From NCBI GenBank assembly GCA_026413225.1, contig CM048575.1, forward strand, positions 6,042,001 through 6,106,000: a DNA stretch of 64,000 bases, read 5' to 3'. Source of the stretch: Otis tarda. Lineage: Eukaryota; Chordata; Aves; Otidiformes; Otididae. The position numbers and the translations under genes were made by a program. Shown here in pieces: positions 11,813 to 51,300 of the stretch. The notes beneath the pieces are model-generated. The model was not told where the DNA came from, ran no database searches, and was given only the letters and a program-made list of their open reading frames with translations. The first letter of the stretch is position 1; each line of letters starts with the position of its first letter.

Positions 11813-11818
11813 TTTATT
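11813..11818 (-). terminator. AGO3: Candidate distal AGO3 polyadenylation signal
   Basis: AATAAA on the minus strand is followed within 40 nt by TATGTGATAC and a T9 tract, a typical GU/U-rich downstream element. It is the last such signal before the TEKT2 promoter block, only about 400 bp away. Confidence 0.5.
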
Positions 11819-14800
11819 TTTCAAATGAATACGGTTCGTTACAATACACCCAACTTGATGGTATCTAAAGCCAGCAGAGATCTGATGACTGCTGTGTGTA
11901 CTACACAGTCGTACAGAGGTTACAGATGCCTACGAGAGGGAAGGAACAGTGAAAAGTTGACATTTTATTGTGCTGGAAAGAAAGCAACTCTTGCAACAGG
12001 TAGAAAATTTTGGCAAGAACAATTGGTGTGGAAAGGGAGGACGGGCAGAGGACACCGCTTCTGCTTAGCAAGTACATCTCGCAGCACACCCCGGCATGGT
12101 CTCCCTCCCGCCCCGCATGGTTGCACCCCACATCCGCAATACAAATAGGCACACATGGTCAAGATGGTTAAGTAAAAATAAAGGCTTTTCCCAGTTTGTT
12201 TGCCATCCGTCTACAATCTATTTGTGCAATGTCTCAAGTCACAGCTCTTGCTTTATTCTTGAAACAATTCCCTTTTGCTTCAGAACCCCCCCCCGGTACC
12301 TTCATGGTGGGAACACATCCCAGTTCCTGCCTGAGCAGCGGTAACGCCGGAACGAGCGGAGCGGTTACCAGCCTATGAGAAAAAGCAAGACACGCGTGGA
12401 AGGGGATCTCAATCCACCGGACTGGTTTATTAGAATTTTATTCTGAAAAGGAATCCCAAACAGCACAAGTTTGTTTGTTTGTTTTCAATTTAAACATACG
12501 GTATGAAATATGCAAAATTTATATGCACAACATTGCTTCCAGCGGTTCCCCAAACAAATACTGCCGATCAGCAGCAAGGTTTATGGCACGCACTGCGCCA
12601 CCCGAGCCGCCTTCTCCCGACGAGGCTTTAACACCCGTATTGGCTCATCACCGAACGCTACCAATTCCCCCGAAAGCTCTGAAGTACCACCTGCTGATAG
12701 ACAATGTTCTTATCTATGATCAGATGCCTCCACGCCACGCAAACAGCCTCGGTTTTTCCCCATGCCAAGCAACACCACTTTTTACCCACCAACAGGCTAC
12801 CCGGGGAAGCGTAACTGCTTACGCCAAGGGAAGAAACAAGAATAAAGCAGACAGGAGGATCTGCACCCCGTGAGCCCAAAGCGCGTCACCGAACTGGCGA
12901 AACGCAGAGCTGTACACCGGTGTCGCTGGTCACGGCAGAAGGGGCTGGGCAATGAGCCTGTAAAAAAAATCAACATTTCGGAGCAAAAACCTCTTCCTGC
13001 CAACTCTATTGCTGTGCTGAGGCTACCTTCGCGAAACTGCCTGCAAAACAGACAAAATGCAACTTTCCAGAAGCAGGTTTATCTACAGGAAAACAACGTT
13101 GTCCCAAGGCTAAATTCAACACTGAAAACTGCAGAAATCAGAACACTTTGCTGAAGAATAGAAATCAAGTCCAAAGAAAACTAAAAACTACAGCCACAGG
13201 AGGGAAGTGATGTACAAAGCCGAGTACCCAGAAGAAGCTTCACTGCAAAGTTGCCAGAAGCCAAACCTCATCTCCAGCAGTTCTCCTCTCACCGAGTTTT
13301 TTCGGCATTCAGTTTTCCTTGCCCGCTGAAGAGCACTACTCAAGTTTCCACTTTGCTGGCACGCCATCGGGTTCCGAAGCTTCAAGAGGTTCTCTGAACT
13401 CAGTACTGCTCCAGCGGGAATTACTTTGCTATTATGTCTGAGTGAACGCTAACCGGCAAGACGCGGATTTTCTATCAAAGAAACCGGTTTTGAATATATA
13501 GAAGAGATTTGCACGTGTAAGCATAATGCAAGTTGATTAGTAACTATTTCAATAGCTAATTTTTGCACACCTGTACTTAAATGGGTTGTGGACCTATGAT
13601 TTATGGGCTAGCACAGCCCGAAACTCAACATATAGTCCTGTTTTTCTGCGTTGCTAGACAGTATTACAGTAGGTATTCACTTTCCAACCGCCAAATGAGT
13701 TTGAAAGACCTGTATTATTCTCAGCAACTAAAAAAAAAAAACCAACAAAACCAACCCTTTCATTTAAATAAACTTGCCCTCTGACAGTCTGTTTTGCAAC
13801 AAATGGATTTCCTTAAAAGAAAGCAACAGGTAAGCATCATGGGACCCATGCCAACGGCCTTCCTCGGGCAGAGCTGCGGAGATGTACGTACAGAGCACGG
13901 GCTCCCGTCAGAGACGGACTCCAAACAGAACTGGATTAACTGAAGGCGCAAACTTGCAAGAAGGTGCGCGGGTTTGTATCAAGAATTTAGCACTTCCACA
14001 ACACGGCTCATCCTCCAAACGCCTAATACTTTGCTCTCATAAGGCAATGTGAATCATCACAAACATTTTCTAGGTTGGGTGAAGAATGAGGCAGAATTGT
14101 TTACCCAAAGTCAGAGAGGGAACCCATTTCGGAGCCAGCGTTGATAGCACAGCTCCTGGCTGGATAACTCACCAGTATCTCAAAACTGCAAAAAATAGAG
14201 CCTATTTGAAAAGCACTTCCATTTTGGTCTGAAAACTCACTTTTTTTAGCAGCTTTAAGCCCAAACTAGCATCTAAAGACACAGGCGCCTACTTTTGCGC
14301 AGCATGCAGTCTACAAGAGCCTTCCCTCTGCTAGCACCTCGGTACCAGATGAGGGGGCATCTTTCCTCCCCTCGTACCTCTGTGCTAACTCTTGCCACAC
14401 TCAGGAGACCGCACGATTTTCTACACAGACATCACTCCCCTCAGCTGCTGGCAAAGGGGTTCTTGAAGAATTATCTGTGGTATTTAACCCTCACCTCCAC
14501 GTTCCCACTTAATCAGACCTCGGCACTGCTCCCCGACATTCCCGGGACAACATTCCTCATGTCCTTCCAGCCACCCACCGGGAGCAGGGGGGAAGCAGCA
14601 AGGGAGTGCATGGAAAGCTGCAGGAGCACAGTAAAGAGTGACGACATTACTGGACAGGCAACATTCAAATCAAGGCAGAATTAATGATTCTCTTTAGATA
14701 AACAGATCAAGGTTAAATTTTATTTTTAAAACTGCAAGTCTACCAGGAAGTATGTTTATTTGACGACATTACTCTCCAGAAACTACTTATTTTAAAAGCT

Positions 14801-17800
14801 TCTCCTCTCTGGGTAGTTCTAATTCACAAATAATTCAGGGCTCTCTTCGATTAAGTAATTCAACGCAAAACCAACTACATTCTGACCAAGGGCTTTAAAA
14901 GCTTTTAAAACAGTTTAAGAAAAACACTAACCGTACTACCAACGCAAACGCAAAGTTTTCCCAGCTTCTGTTCTTGATCAGAAAAAGGCACATGCTTGCT
15001 CTCAACGAGTTCAAGTCCGACACAAACCGTTCAGGACACCTAAGCTACCGGTTGATGTTCCCACAGCTTACCTGCCGCCCACCCAACTCCCACCCAGTCC
15101 TACAGGCAGTTTCGGTCATCACGGTCGCACCACCACCCCCCCTCACATCCAGAGCTGACTCACTTCCACGCAGCCATGGCATCTCAACACGGCTCATTCT
15201 ACAGAGGCAGCGCAGGGAGCGACCCCGCGACAGGAGCAGGGAGGTAGGCGGGAGCCGAGGAAGAGCAGAGCAACTGTAGCGCTCCGACAAAATGAACTAC
15301 AACCGCTCGCTGCCGTTGTTCTCGGCAGCCAGCCGCGCTTCTGCATGAACTGCATGAAAATTGCAACCAGAAATCTATCAGAGCGTGTGTGTTTTACGGA
15401 GGGGTCAGACATTGCTCACAAAACCCCTTGGCTCCATTGTTTCACTGGTCTACTGGAACTGGTACCTGCTCTGAACCACCTAAGGTAGCATCAAGGCTTA
15501 GACACAAAGCACAGAGGGCTGGATTAACTATTCAGCTGTCACAGGCACTGCCACCCGCTTCTCAGCGCCCACCTTTACGAGGTGAACAGGCACTCAAAAA
15601 AAAACAACCCCAAAAAAACCAGGAAAACACTTTTCCCCTCATGTATTAGTTTTTGAAGTAGCCATGTAGGGTCTTTTTGGGTAAACTGGATGCAAAGACA
15701 GAGGTTCACAAGGCTCTAGCAGCATAAGATTTTTTTTTTCAGTATATCCAGCTTTTGCAATATACAGACAAGTTTCCTCCTTGCATTTTTTTAGAGCTTT
15801 CTACTCCTGGTTTAACAGCACAGTCACCACTACCGCGTCTCCCCTTCATCAAACATGTAGCTGAGTCAGTTCAGTTTTCGGATTAATCCCAGCAGGGTGT
15901 ACTACGAGTAGCATCAATCACAGCAAATCTTCAGTCTCAAACTTTGCCAGGAAGGAGGATGAATTAAAACTATCCCTGTGCACTAGGTTGTTGGGTTTTT
16001 TGGTTTGGTTTGGTTTGTTGCTTGGGTGTTTTTTTTTTTAATTGAAGTATTTTCATAGAGCGTCTACATCTTCAGCAGTTGATTAGCTTGTATTTAAATT
16101 AGATACTTTAAAACATCACGCAGCCTCCAACGAACGCAACAGAAGCACAGAGAACATCTCTGCTGTAACGAAACCCGTGCGTGCTGCAGTTCAGCATCAC
16201 CAAGGCAAGACCTCTCGGAAGAGATCCGCGCCTGACAGAAACCAACAGTGTCAGACGCAAGTCCATTTTATTCCTTTTGCCAGAAAGAGGAGGCGGCAGC
16301 TTCCTTGTAAATCCCAACAGCTTCAGTATCAGCTAAATGTAGAGAGAAAAACTGGCTGATAGGCAAGGGGAGAGATGGAGAGTATTGCTGCAAACAAGCT
16401 CATGGTGCAAGATTTTTGGCCCTTTTTAGTCTAAAGATAAAAACACCTACTACTAAAAGGGATAGAAGGTAGAGTTTTGGCTCAGAATTTAGACTGAAAA
16501 AACACTTTCTAAATCCTAGCCTAATAACATTGAGAAATCGGGAACAGAAAATAATTTAACGTCACTGCAAGCTGAAATACCAACACTGGGCACTGTAGTG
16601 AGACAAGAAAGTTGGTATCAAACTACAAGAAACATGGGTTCATTTCTCTCACTTGAACCAGAAGAGATCTACGCAGCAGAAAGAGACCCGAGTCAGTCTC
16701 TGGGGTAGCGTAAGCGGGAGTGCTCTACGGCGAATTAATCTGGCAGCACCCCTCTCAACAAGGAGGCGCGGGCAGCTCCAAAGAGGGGTCACTGCGTACC
16801 CTAAACATTTCATTGATTGTGTCCAAACAAACACATGTCCAAAAGCTCTGCTTACTCCTCGAAAAGGCTGGACACGAACGTATTCCTGCAATGGTATCGC
16901 TCGCAATTGGAGCGGGAGTTTTGCGCTTAAGCTCCTGAATGTCAAAAATATCCTGACTGACATCAAGTTATTCTAAGTCTTAAATGCCCAATACTGTATG
17001 AACATTAATAAAATGAACACAAAGTCATTTTCAGTTTTAAACTCAAAGAAACAAGCTATCAATTAAAGCAGTCTGTCCATCAAGCTGTTTTATTCAGTCT
17101 CCTCTCAAATACGACTAGTTAAGCTGACTCGGGAGAAGAAAAACAAAACATTCAGAAACTTCTCCCACCTAAAAATAAGTGTTAAAAGCAACATACAGAC
17201 CAGACACACAGACCTATGAGCTGCACTCAGATTACCAATAAATACACAGAAACACCACAATAAAGGACAAGGTTCATCATAAAAGAAAAGTCCGATAACT
17301 GCTCTTAAGACCATTACAAAAATGAAAGTTAAGTGTGTATTTTTTGCAGGCATGTGCAAGCACATTACAGTGTAATCAAAGCAGAACTTTGCTATTATTA
17401 TTACTTTATGCAGCATTACAAGGTTACTGAGGTGCAGTGTTTAATAGTCTAGTCTACAGCTTTTCCTGACCGGAGGAATGCTCACCAAACTCACTATGGA
17501 CCCACACCCTCTTCAACCGCCGGCGCCGGGCAGCGTCACCACCCCGCCGCGCTGCTCCCATCCAGAGCACCAGAACCCCAGCGAGGAATCCCCCGTCCCA
17601 CCGACACACGCACATCGCTCCTTCACACACGTGAGGTCTGCTCGCAGCGGGACTGACCATCTCTAAGTCTTCAGACAGCGTTCAGTTGGTCTGCTTCAGC
17701 TTTGGGACCTTGCTACACCCATGAGACACCCTTCAGCACTACGGATTGCCTTTCCGCACTAATTACATCGCCCGAAGAGTCCCGTGCCGCTGCTTCTCCT

Positions 17801-19438
17801 ACCCGTACCCACACACCGCCCTCAATGTGAAGAGGTAAATTGCATTGACTCCATCAAAACTGATTCTAGCCTACCAGCTGAATTTGGTGATCGCTCCTCA
17901 ATGCCTCTCCCTCCAAACGACAACGCCTTCCTGGTTATTCTTAGTCCTGACTCAGAGAAGCTGATGCTTGAAAGTACCTGAAAGATACCATCAAACACTT
18001 GGCATTTTCAATAATTTATCTTAAATTTTCAGCCACGTACAACTGGAAAATAAAAATCTACAGCACCATCTTCTAAAAAGGCACTTTCTGAGGACTGTCT
18101 TGCTTAAAAAAAAAATAAAAATCACTCCAAGTTTTAAACAGTGGAACCGATTTGTTTTAAAAGGACCCTATGTTAACGACCCGTGTTAGGTGAGGGGGTA
18201 CCTCAGACAAGATTCGAAAAGGCCAGGGCGCGTGGGATGGAAAGTGGATGGAGTTTCTCCATCAACACTCTTGTTTCTGTAAAACTGATGCTTCAGTATT
18301 TTCCCTCGCAAGCCTCTCCCTTGCAATTCCTTCCCCTCCATACGCGCCTTCGCCTACTCAGGGACAACAATTTGGTTTTGCTTTAGTGTCATAGACATCA
18401 GGATTCTTGAGACTCTGCTAGGGAGGCAAAATGTAGGATCCTGAACCCATCTCATTCATACCTCAACTACTGAAAGTACAAAATCTTCTACTAGCAGAAA
18501 GCATCAATGAGCTCGAGCTCTAACCACTATCTTTTCAGATTTACACAAAACAAGGAGTGAATTGGCTAAGTGGAGTTTTATTTAAACACGTGCCGAAACA
18601 AAAATGATCTCCTAACACCCAGTATCAATCTAAAGTACCATCTTTGGGCAGAAAAAAAAGACAGGAATCTTTCCCTTTGACATCCCTACGGATTTTTTCA
18701 CTGGATCAAATCAATCTGCCAGTAGCAGCCACGAAACTGCACCGCGTTGAAAGGGACAGAGTACCTGCCTGGCGTGACCAGACTAAGATGGCCGTTTAGA
18801 AATAACGATCTCTAAAAACTGAATCTATAGTTTCAACACACGTAGTTCGAACTTTTGATTCCTTGGTTATAAAAGTGCTTCGAGTAAGGTTCTAAACCCT
18901 CAGTTCCCAAAATGGGGAAAATATCAAAAGAGGGTAAGATATGAAGAAAGCTTAAAAAGAGGCCTCAAGCTTTTTTAAGTGTAGGCTGAGCTTGGAATTT
19001 CACCAGAGTGGACTTCAAGACTAGTAGAAAACCACTATTTGTAGCTGGAATTTGTACAGAAGATGACTATCTGGTATCTCATGTTGAGCATTTTATAGGA
19101 CAAAAATGAGAAGTGAAAATAGTTTAGGACCAATAGCATCTGGAAATAATTTGACTGACAACTTCCAGAAACCCATTTTACTCCTGAAAAACATTTCTGT
19201 GGCTGAACTTCCAAAAGGATGCCAGAAGGAACCCTATAAAAATAACTTTTGGATGTGTTTAACCAGATGACACATTTAACAGTAACACAGCGATCCTGAG
19301 TAAAATGGCCACAGCGGAAGTGCCCTACAAAGAAAAAAAAGCTACTTACAGTGGACTCATTCTGTTAGCAGATGTTGCAAGTTTAACGCCTCAACTACAA
19401 AACACTCTACTTCTCTCCAAATCTGGATCTACCAGCCG

Positions 19439-19605
19439 CTAGATCGCAGGTTTCGGCAAGGCTTTCCGCTGGGTTAGGAGCGGCGCCGCCGCCAGCCCCG
19501 GGGAGCGGATCCACCGCCGGCACGGCACCGGCGCCGCAGGTCTGCGCGGCCGGTGCTCCTTCCCCAGCCCGGCGCTGGGGCCCTTGTGCGTGCTCCCACC
19601 ACGGA
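19439..19605. other. CpG-dense block inside the AGO3 3' UTR (first)
   Basis: About 165 bp of very GC-rich sequence with many CpGs (GGCGCCGCCGCCAGCCCCGG and similar) sits in otherwise AT-rich sequence. No coding similarity is recognised. It may be an orphan CpG island, a regulatory element or a UTR structural domain. Confidence 0.5.
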
Positions 19606-20789
19606 AGCAATTAGTGGCACTTGTTAAGTACAAGTGAGGTCTCGGTGCAGTGTCGTAGGAGACAGGAACCGTTTCTCTAGACAGGCATATAAACGAGGCC
19701 AGGACGTCTGCAAAGTAAGTAGAACTGTCAGCCTTCGCCCGCATCTCTCTTTGGACTATATATAGACAGCTCCCAGCAAGAGAGGGGGATCTGGTATACC
19801 ACTCAAGATTTCCCCAAACAGCACATAAAATCTGAGATTTTTTTTTTTTCTTTTTAAAGGAGAGCAGGTACAAAAATAAAAGAAATCCATATACTCTGAA
19901 AATATACTGGAAACTGCCACCACAGATGAGGTACCATTTATCCCAACCCCCCACCCCCAAACTGCAAACATCAAAATATATATGTTTTTAAACAAAGGAA
20001 GAATATCTGGCTATTTAATCTCGGTTAAAATGACAGCACCCTTTGTTACGCTTGATATTTCACACCATTAATTGCCTTTAAAAAAAAAAAAAAAACCAAG
20101 ATATCTAACTAACCTTGATTCCTTGCTTATCTCCTCATTCCTTAGTGCAGTAATTGTCCATCTCCGTTTAAATAAATATAGCAGCTACAGCATCATAAAT
20201 GTGTGGCCCTCACAACGCCAGTAACTTGATATCGTAATACAAATAAGTATCGGCACTTTACGTAGATATTTGCAAAACCAAGAATAGAGATTAAAACTTC
20301 CAAATACTCTTCACATGAAAACCAGGTAAAATGCTAGCTCAGCAAGTAATTTAAGTCACTTTCCCAATGTCTTTAATTTATTTTTTTGGTGAAAGTAGCA
20401 AGCAAAAAAGCTTCTCAAATCACAGCCACGGAGCGCGGGCAGGATAAGAAGCATACAGTGTGTTTGAAAGGAGTGTTAAAAGACTTTTTAAAAAGGAATT
20501 TCCATCTAACCACCAGAAATCCACAAAAAGTCTTTGTAAAAGAGACTGTCTTTAAAAAAAAAATTCTCCATTTTAAAAGAATTTTCTGTAAAAAGCCTAA
20601 ACTGAACCTTTAATAAACAGAACTCCTAGCTAGAGTGCTTCTGAGAGAAAACGGTCAGGTCACAGCCCAAGAAAAACCATTTGAGAGACTTATTCAGAAC
20701 CCATCTTACTCAGAACCCGTCACGTTACGTAGGTACACCGACCTCCCTGCAGCAGGTTTGTCTGAAGGCGCTGAAAGGTAAGTGCATTA

Positions 20790-20965
20790 AGAAGTCACAG
20801 AGCGCGGCGGGGCCAGTCCTGGCTCTCGGGTGCGGCTGAGCGCGGCGCGCGGCTCGCAGGAGCCCGGCGACTCGCGGACCCCAGGGCCCGCCGAGCGTCC
20901 CCTGATCACCCTGCCACCTCCTCTGCGAGGGCCCCCGAGCCACCAGCCAACCGCCCGCCATCACC
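20790..20965. other. CpG-dense block inside the AGO3 3' UTR (second)
   Basis: About 175 bp rich in GCGCGG/GCCCGG-type words, bordered on both sides by AT-rich sequence with poly-A/T runs. It is similar in character to the block 1.2 kb to the left, but no obvious sequence repeat links the two. Confidence 0.5.
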
Positions 20966-23174
20966 GCTATTTCCAGTGCAATTTTAACTTTGCAAAGTTA
21001 GTCTTTTTACATTATCTTCCTCGATATCGGGAGATAAATATGTATATACACTAACTGTTTAGTAAAGCTCTTCGAGACAGTGTTGTGAACAGCACTACGT
21101 ACATTTCAGTACAATATACAGATGCATAAAATACAGTACTTTGTTTTCTGGCAGAAAAAAAACCAGGGGAGATTCATGCCTGTTGAAGCAAAATGGGCTC
21201 AGATTTTAGGCTCAAAATACAGTATATTGGCTAACAGCAGATTTCATGAGAATGGCAGGAGATAAGCTACGCATACTAACCCACTGGTTTTCATGTGAGA
21301 GCAGGTGGAGTTCAGAAGGGCTGGGATAACAGCAATGCCCATACAAACGATCTGCAGTATATATACTATGAACCAGTGCAAATAAAAACAGTCAAAAATG
21401 CAGTTCACGAGTTTACAAAGTGCAAAACTCCCCAGTCCCTTCACTGAATAAACGCTCATCTCTGACATCTTAAATATTGTTTTACCTTTAAAGTGGAATG
21501 AAAGAGTCCCATTAATCCGTTTCACATTTCAGTGATTTAACATGTTAGAACTATCCCAGCCCTCTTTATTTGCAAAGTGAAATGAAGTTACCAGTAACTT
21601 AATTTTAAAAGGAAAGTCATTATCAAAGAGGAAAAAAGCCTAAAAACTTTTATTAATTCCAGACATTTTACTGATGTCAAATAGATTTAACTAAGCATGT
21701 AAAAACTTAGATCTTAATAAAAAACCCTTCCCATTTAATTCAAATATCCTCCGCGTTTCAAAGCCAAAAATACGGCCAATTCCTTTGTTAAATCAAAATA
21801 CTGCAGCAACAAGTAAAGCTTGCAGAATTCTAGAAGCATTTTTGCTATTTTTTGATTTAAAAAAGGAAAATTCAAGATTCCTTCTGACTAGAAAACTTTC
21901 CTTTCAAAATTAAGGCTTTTACTTTGTCCTTTTAAAATCATGGAGGTGTCCATTCTTCCACAGCTAGTGGTACAAACACTGCTTTAGTACAGCTCAATGG
22001 ACACAGTTTGCCTTTAGAACGCTTATTGCACTAAAAGATAGCAAAACAAGTTGTCAGTTTTTTAAAAAATAAACATGGTTACATTTCTAAAAAATAAAAG
22101 TTGATGTTGACCATATGTTCTGTAATAATTAAATTAAAGCATTATTATTACTCTAATAAATATAAAAGAAACAAAAGGAAGCTAAACTTCAAAAACACAT
22201 ACATATGAAATCACATTAAGGTGTGAGAGGCAGCAAGTAAACTAGCATTTTTCTTTTGTCCAAAAAGACTTTAGCTCTGAAGGTTCAGTTCTGGTGTTTA
22301 CTACATGTAATCCCATAAAAGCCGGGACATCGTGATCTCGTGCAAAGTTTCAACATATTTGACTTGCCAGATAGAAAATAATTGAAACTTTTGGACTAGG
22401 TAAAACAGCAGCTTTAGTAAATTCACCAGGGAGCAAGACGAGTTTGGATCACTACTGCCTGCACGTAACACCACTAGCTTCTCTGCTTTTCAAAGGGAAC
22501 TATTGGAGCTGAGAACTCCAAAGCTGGGAAGAAAGACACAAAGGCAGCAGTTGGCTAAATTATGTTCAAATTACTGGATTAGTGTGCAAAACATCTTCTC
22601 CCCTTCAATTTTTTTCTAGCTAGTACTGTACATTCAAATGTACATGGATATGTTCACATTTGAATGGCTGATGGCAATACTGAGAGAAAGATTCCTCAAT
22701 GCAGTGGGGTAAAAAACTTTTTTTTTTTTTTGCACACTTCTCTCCCCCAAACAATCATTGTGATTGTTCCTATAAAGGTGGTTTGCTTTTTCTTTTTTGA
22801 ATTACACCATCAACTTTTTTTATTTTATTATTATTTTTTTTTGCAAAGATAGTTGTGCTGCCGAGCAACTTGAGGTAAAGGCATAAGAGGGTTAAACTAC
22901 GAGAAATAAAAAAAATAATAATGATGGCGGTGCTTCCTACAGGAGACCGCCCCAAAAAAGCAGTTGGCTGGTTTCATATTGCATAATAGTGCTGTGTTCC
23001 TCGATGAAGTAAACAATCTTCCTTGTGTCAATTTAAGGGTTAGCCTCTCGCCCCTGCACAGTGTCAAATTCAGCATGATCAGAGGCACACCCCATAAACC
23101 AACCCCACTGGAAACATACATTGTATGTGGCTTAATTTTTTTTCAGTTCTTCCTTTCCGTGAGTATGCTCCCAT

Positions 23175-23180
23175 TTTATT
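23175..23180 (-). terminator. AGO3: AATAAA immediately after the AGO3 stop codon
   Basis: On the minus strand the sequence reads TAA GTC AATAAA: the hexamer begins 4 nt past the stop codon. If used, the mRNA would have a 3'UTR of only about 20-35 nt. The downstream sequence (ATGGGAGCATACTCACGG) is not strongly GU-rich, so use is uncertain. Confidence 0.3.
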
Positions 23181-23183
23181 GAC

Positions 23184-50304
<27,121 letters not shown>

Positions 50305-50560
50305 TCATGGAGCTGGGCGCAGCCGCTGGGGGCTGCGGGCTCCGCCGCTGCGCCGGGCCCGGCCGCCGGCTCGGGGCTGCGCTGGGCTGCGCTGGGCGAC
50401 GGCCCAGCCCCGCTCCCCGCAGAGCCGCGGCCCGGAGCTCCCGGCTCCTCGGGCGGCGGCGGCGGCGACCGGAGCGCCCCCCCCCCCGGCCCGCACCCCC
50501 CGGGCGGAAGTTGCGTGGCCGCCCGCAGCCCCGGCTCGCGCTCCCGCTCTGTCCCGCCGC

Positions 50561-50580
50561 CGCGCGCGCGCGCGCGCGTG
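50561..50580. repeat. (CG)9TG alternating tract
   Basis: Twenty bases of strictly alternating pyrimidine-purine, about 260 bp upstream of the AGO3 ATG. Such tracts favour Z-DNA under negative supercoiling (known biophysics). Confidence 0.9.
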
Positions 50581-50727
50581 TCCCGGCCGCCGGAAGTCCT
50601 GCCCCCGCACGCCGGGCCGCGCGCTCTTTCCGGAGGCGGGGCTTCCGGGCGCGAGCGGCGCGAGGGTTTGGGGGAGGCGGGGCCGGAAGCGGTGGGGGCC
50701 CGCGCGGCCGAGGCGCGAGCCGGCGCG

Positions 50728-50740
50728 GTTGCTTGGCAAC
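50728..50740 (-). promoter_or_regulatory. Consensus RFX X-box in the AGO3 promoter
   Basis: On the minus strand this reads GTTGCCAAGCAAC, which fits GTNRCC-N-RGYAAC at every position and is nearly palindromic. It lies about 425 bp upstream of the AGO3 ATG inside the CpG island. Binding is inferred from the motif alone. Confidence 0.55.
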
Positions 50741-51300
50741 GGGGCGCGGGAAAGGCGGCGGGAGCGGCCTCGGGGCCCGGCCGGGCGGAACGCGAGGAAC
50801 GCGGGGAGCCCGGGGGACACCGGGCCGGCTGCGAGGGGACAGCGGGCCTTCCCCCGCGGGGCTGAGCGTGGGCGGCCGCGGGAGTCGCTCGCGAAAGCAC
50901 GGGGCTGGGATTTTCCCCAGGCCCTCGGAGGAGGATCGCCAGCCGCAGCTGGAACCCGCAACCGCGGCGTCCTTCCTCCCCGCCTGCCCAAGGCGCTGCG
51001 GCAGCGGTACGGTCCGGTGGGGCCTGGGGCCTACAGCCCGGTCCCAAATGAATCACCGTGCCGTGCTGCTGATCCTCCCTACATCTACCGGCTGAAAACC
51101 CACGCCTCGGCCTTAGCCACGCTAAGAACGTCGCGCTTGCCAGGATTTCCCTGTTCGCGGGACGGGAGCTCCGACGGCTGCCGGCACGTTCCGCACGCGC
51201 TGCCAGGAACGCTGACCGGACGCGCTGGCTTGTTCCTCTGCGTTGAACTATCTCCGTTACACATCGCGTCGGACCGCAGCGCGGTCCCTGCGAAACAGCA

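Larger units (their letters stand above)
11795..23183 (-). other. AGO3: AGO3 3' UTR, about 11.4 kb
   Basis: No protein family is recognisable on either strand between the AGO3 stop and the TEKT2 promoter. The region is AT-rich with many T/A homopolymers and several AATAAA motifs in the AGO3 orientation. Vertebrate AGO3 transcripts are known to carry very long 3'UTRs, so the simplest reading is one long UTR ending at the strong signal at 11813. Embedded oddities are two CpG-dense blocks (19439-19605, 20790-20965) and a GGTTT-rich simple tract near 15988-16035. Intermediate poly(A) sites (e.g. near 12426, 16268, 20379, 22140 and 22800) could yield shorter forms. The exact extent is inferred, not shown. 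Confidence 0.6.

Noticed and set aside
15241-18878. let-7 seed match (15241-15247) and miR-17-family seed match (18872-18878) in the AGO3 3'UTR
   Set aside because: Any given 7-mer is expected about once in 11 kb, so single matches carry no weight without conservation data.
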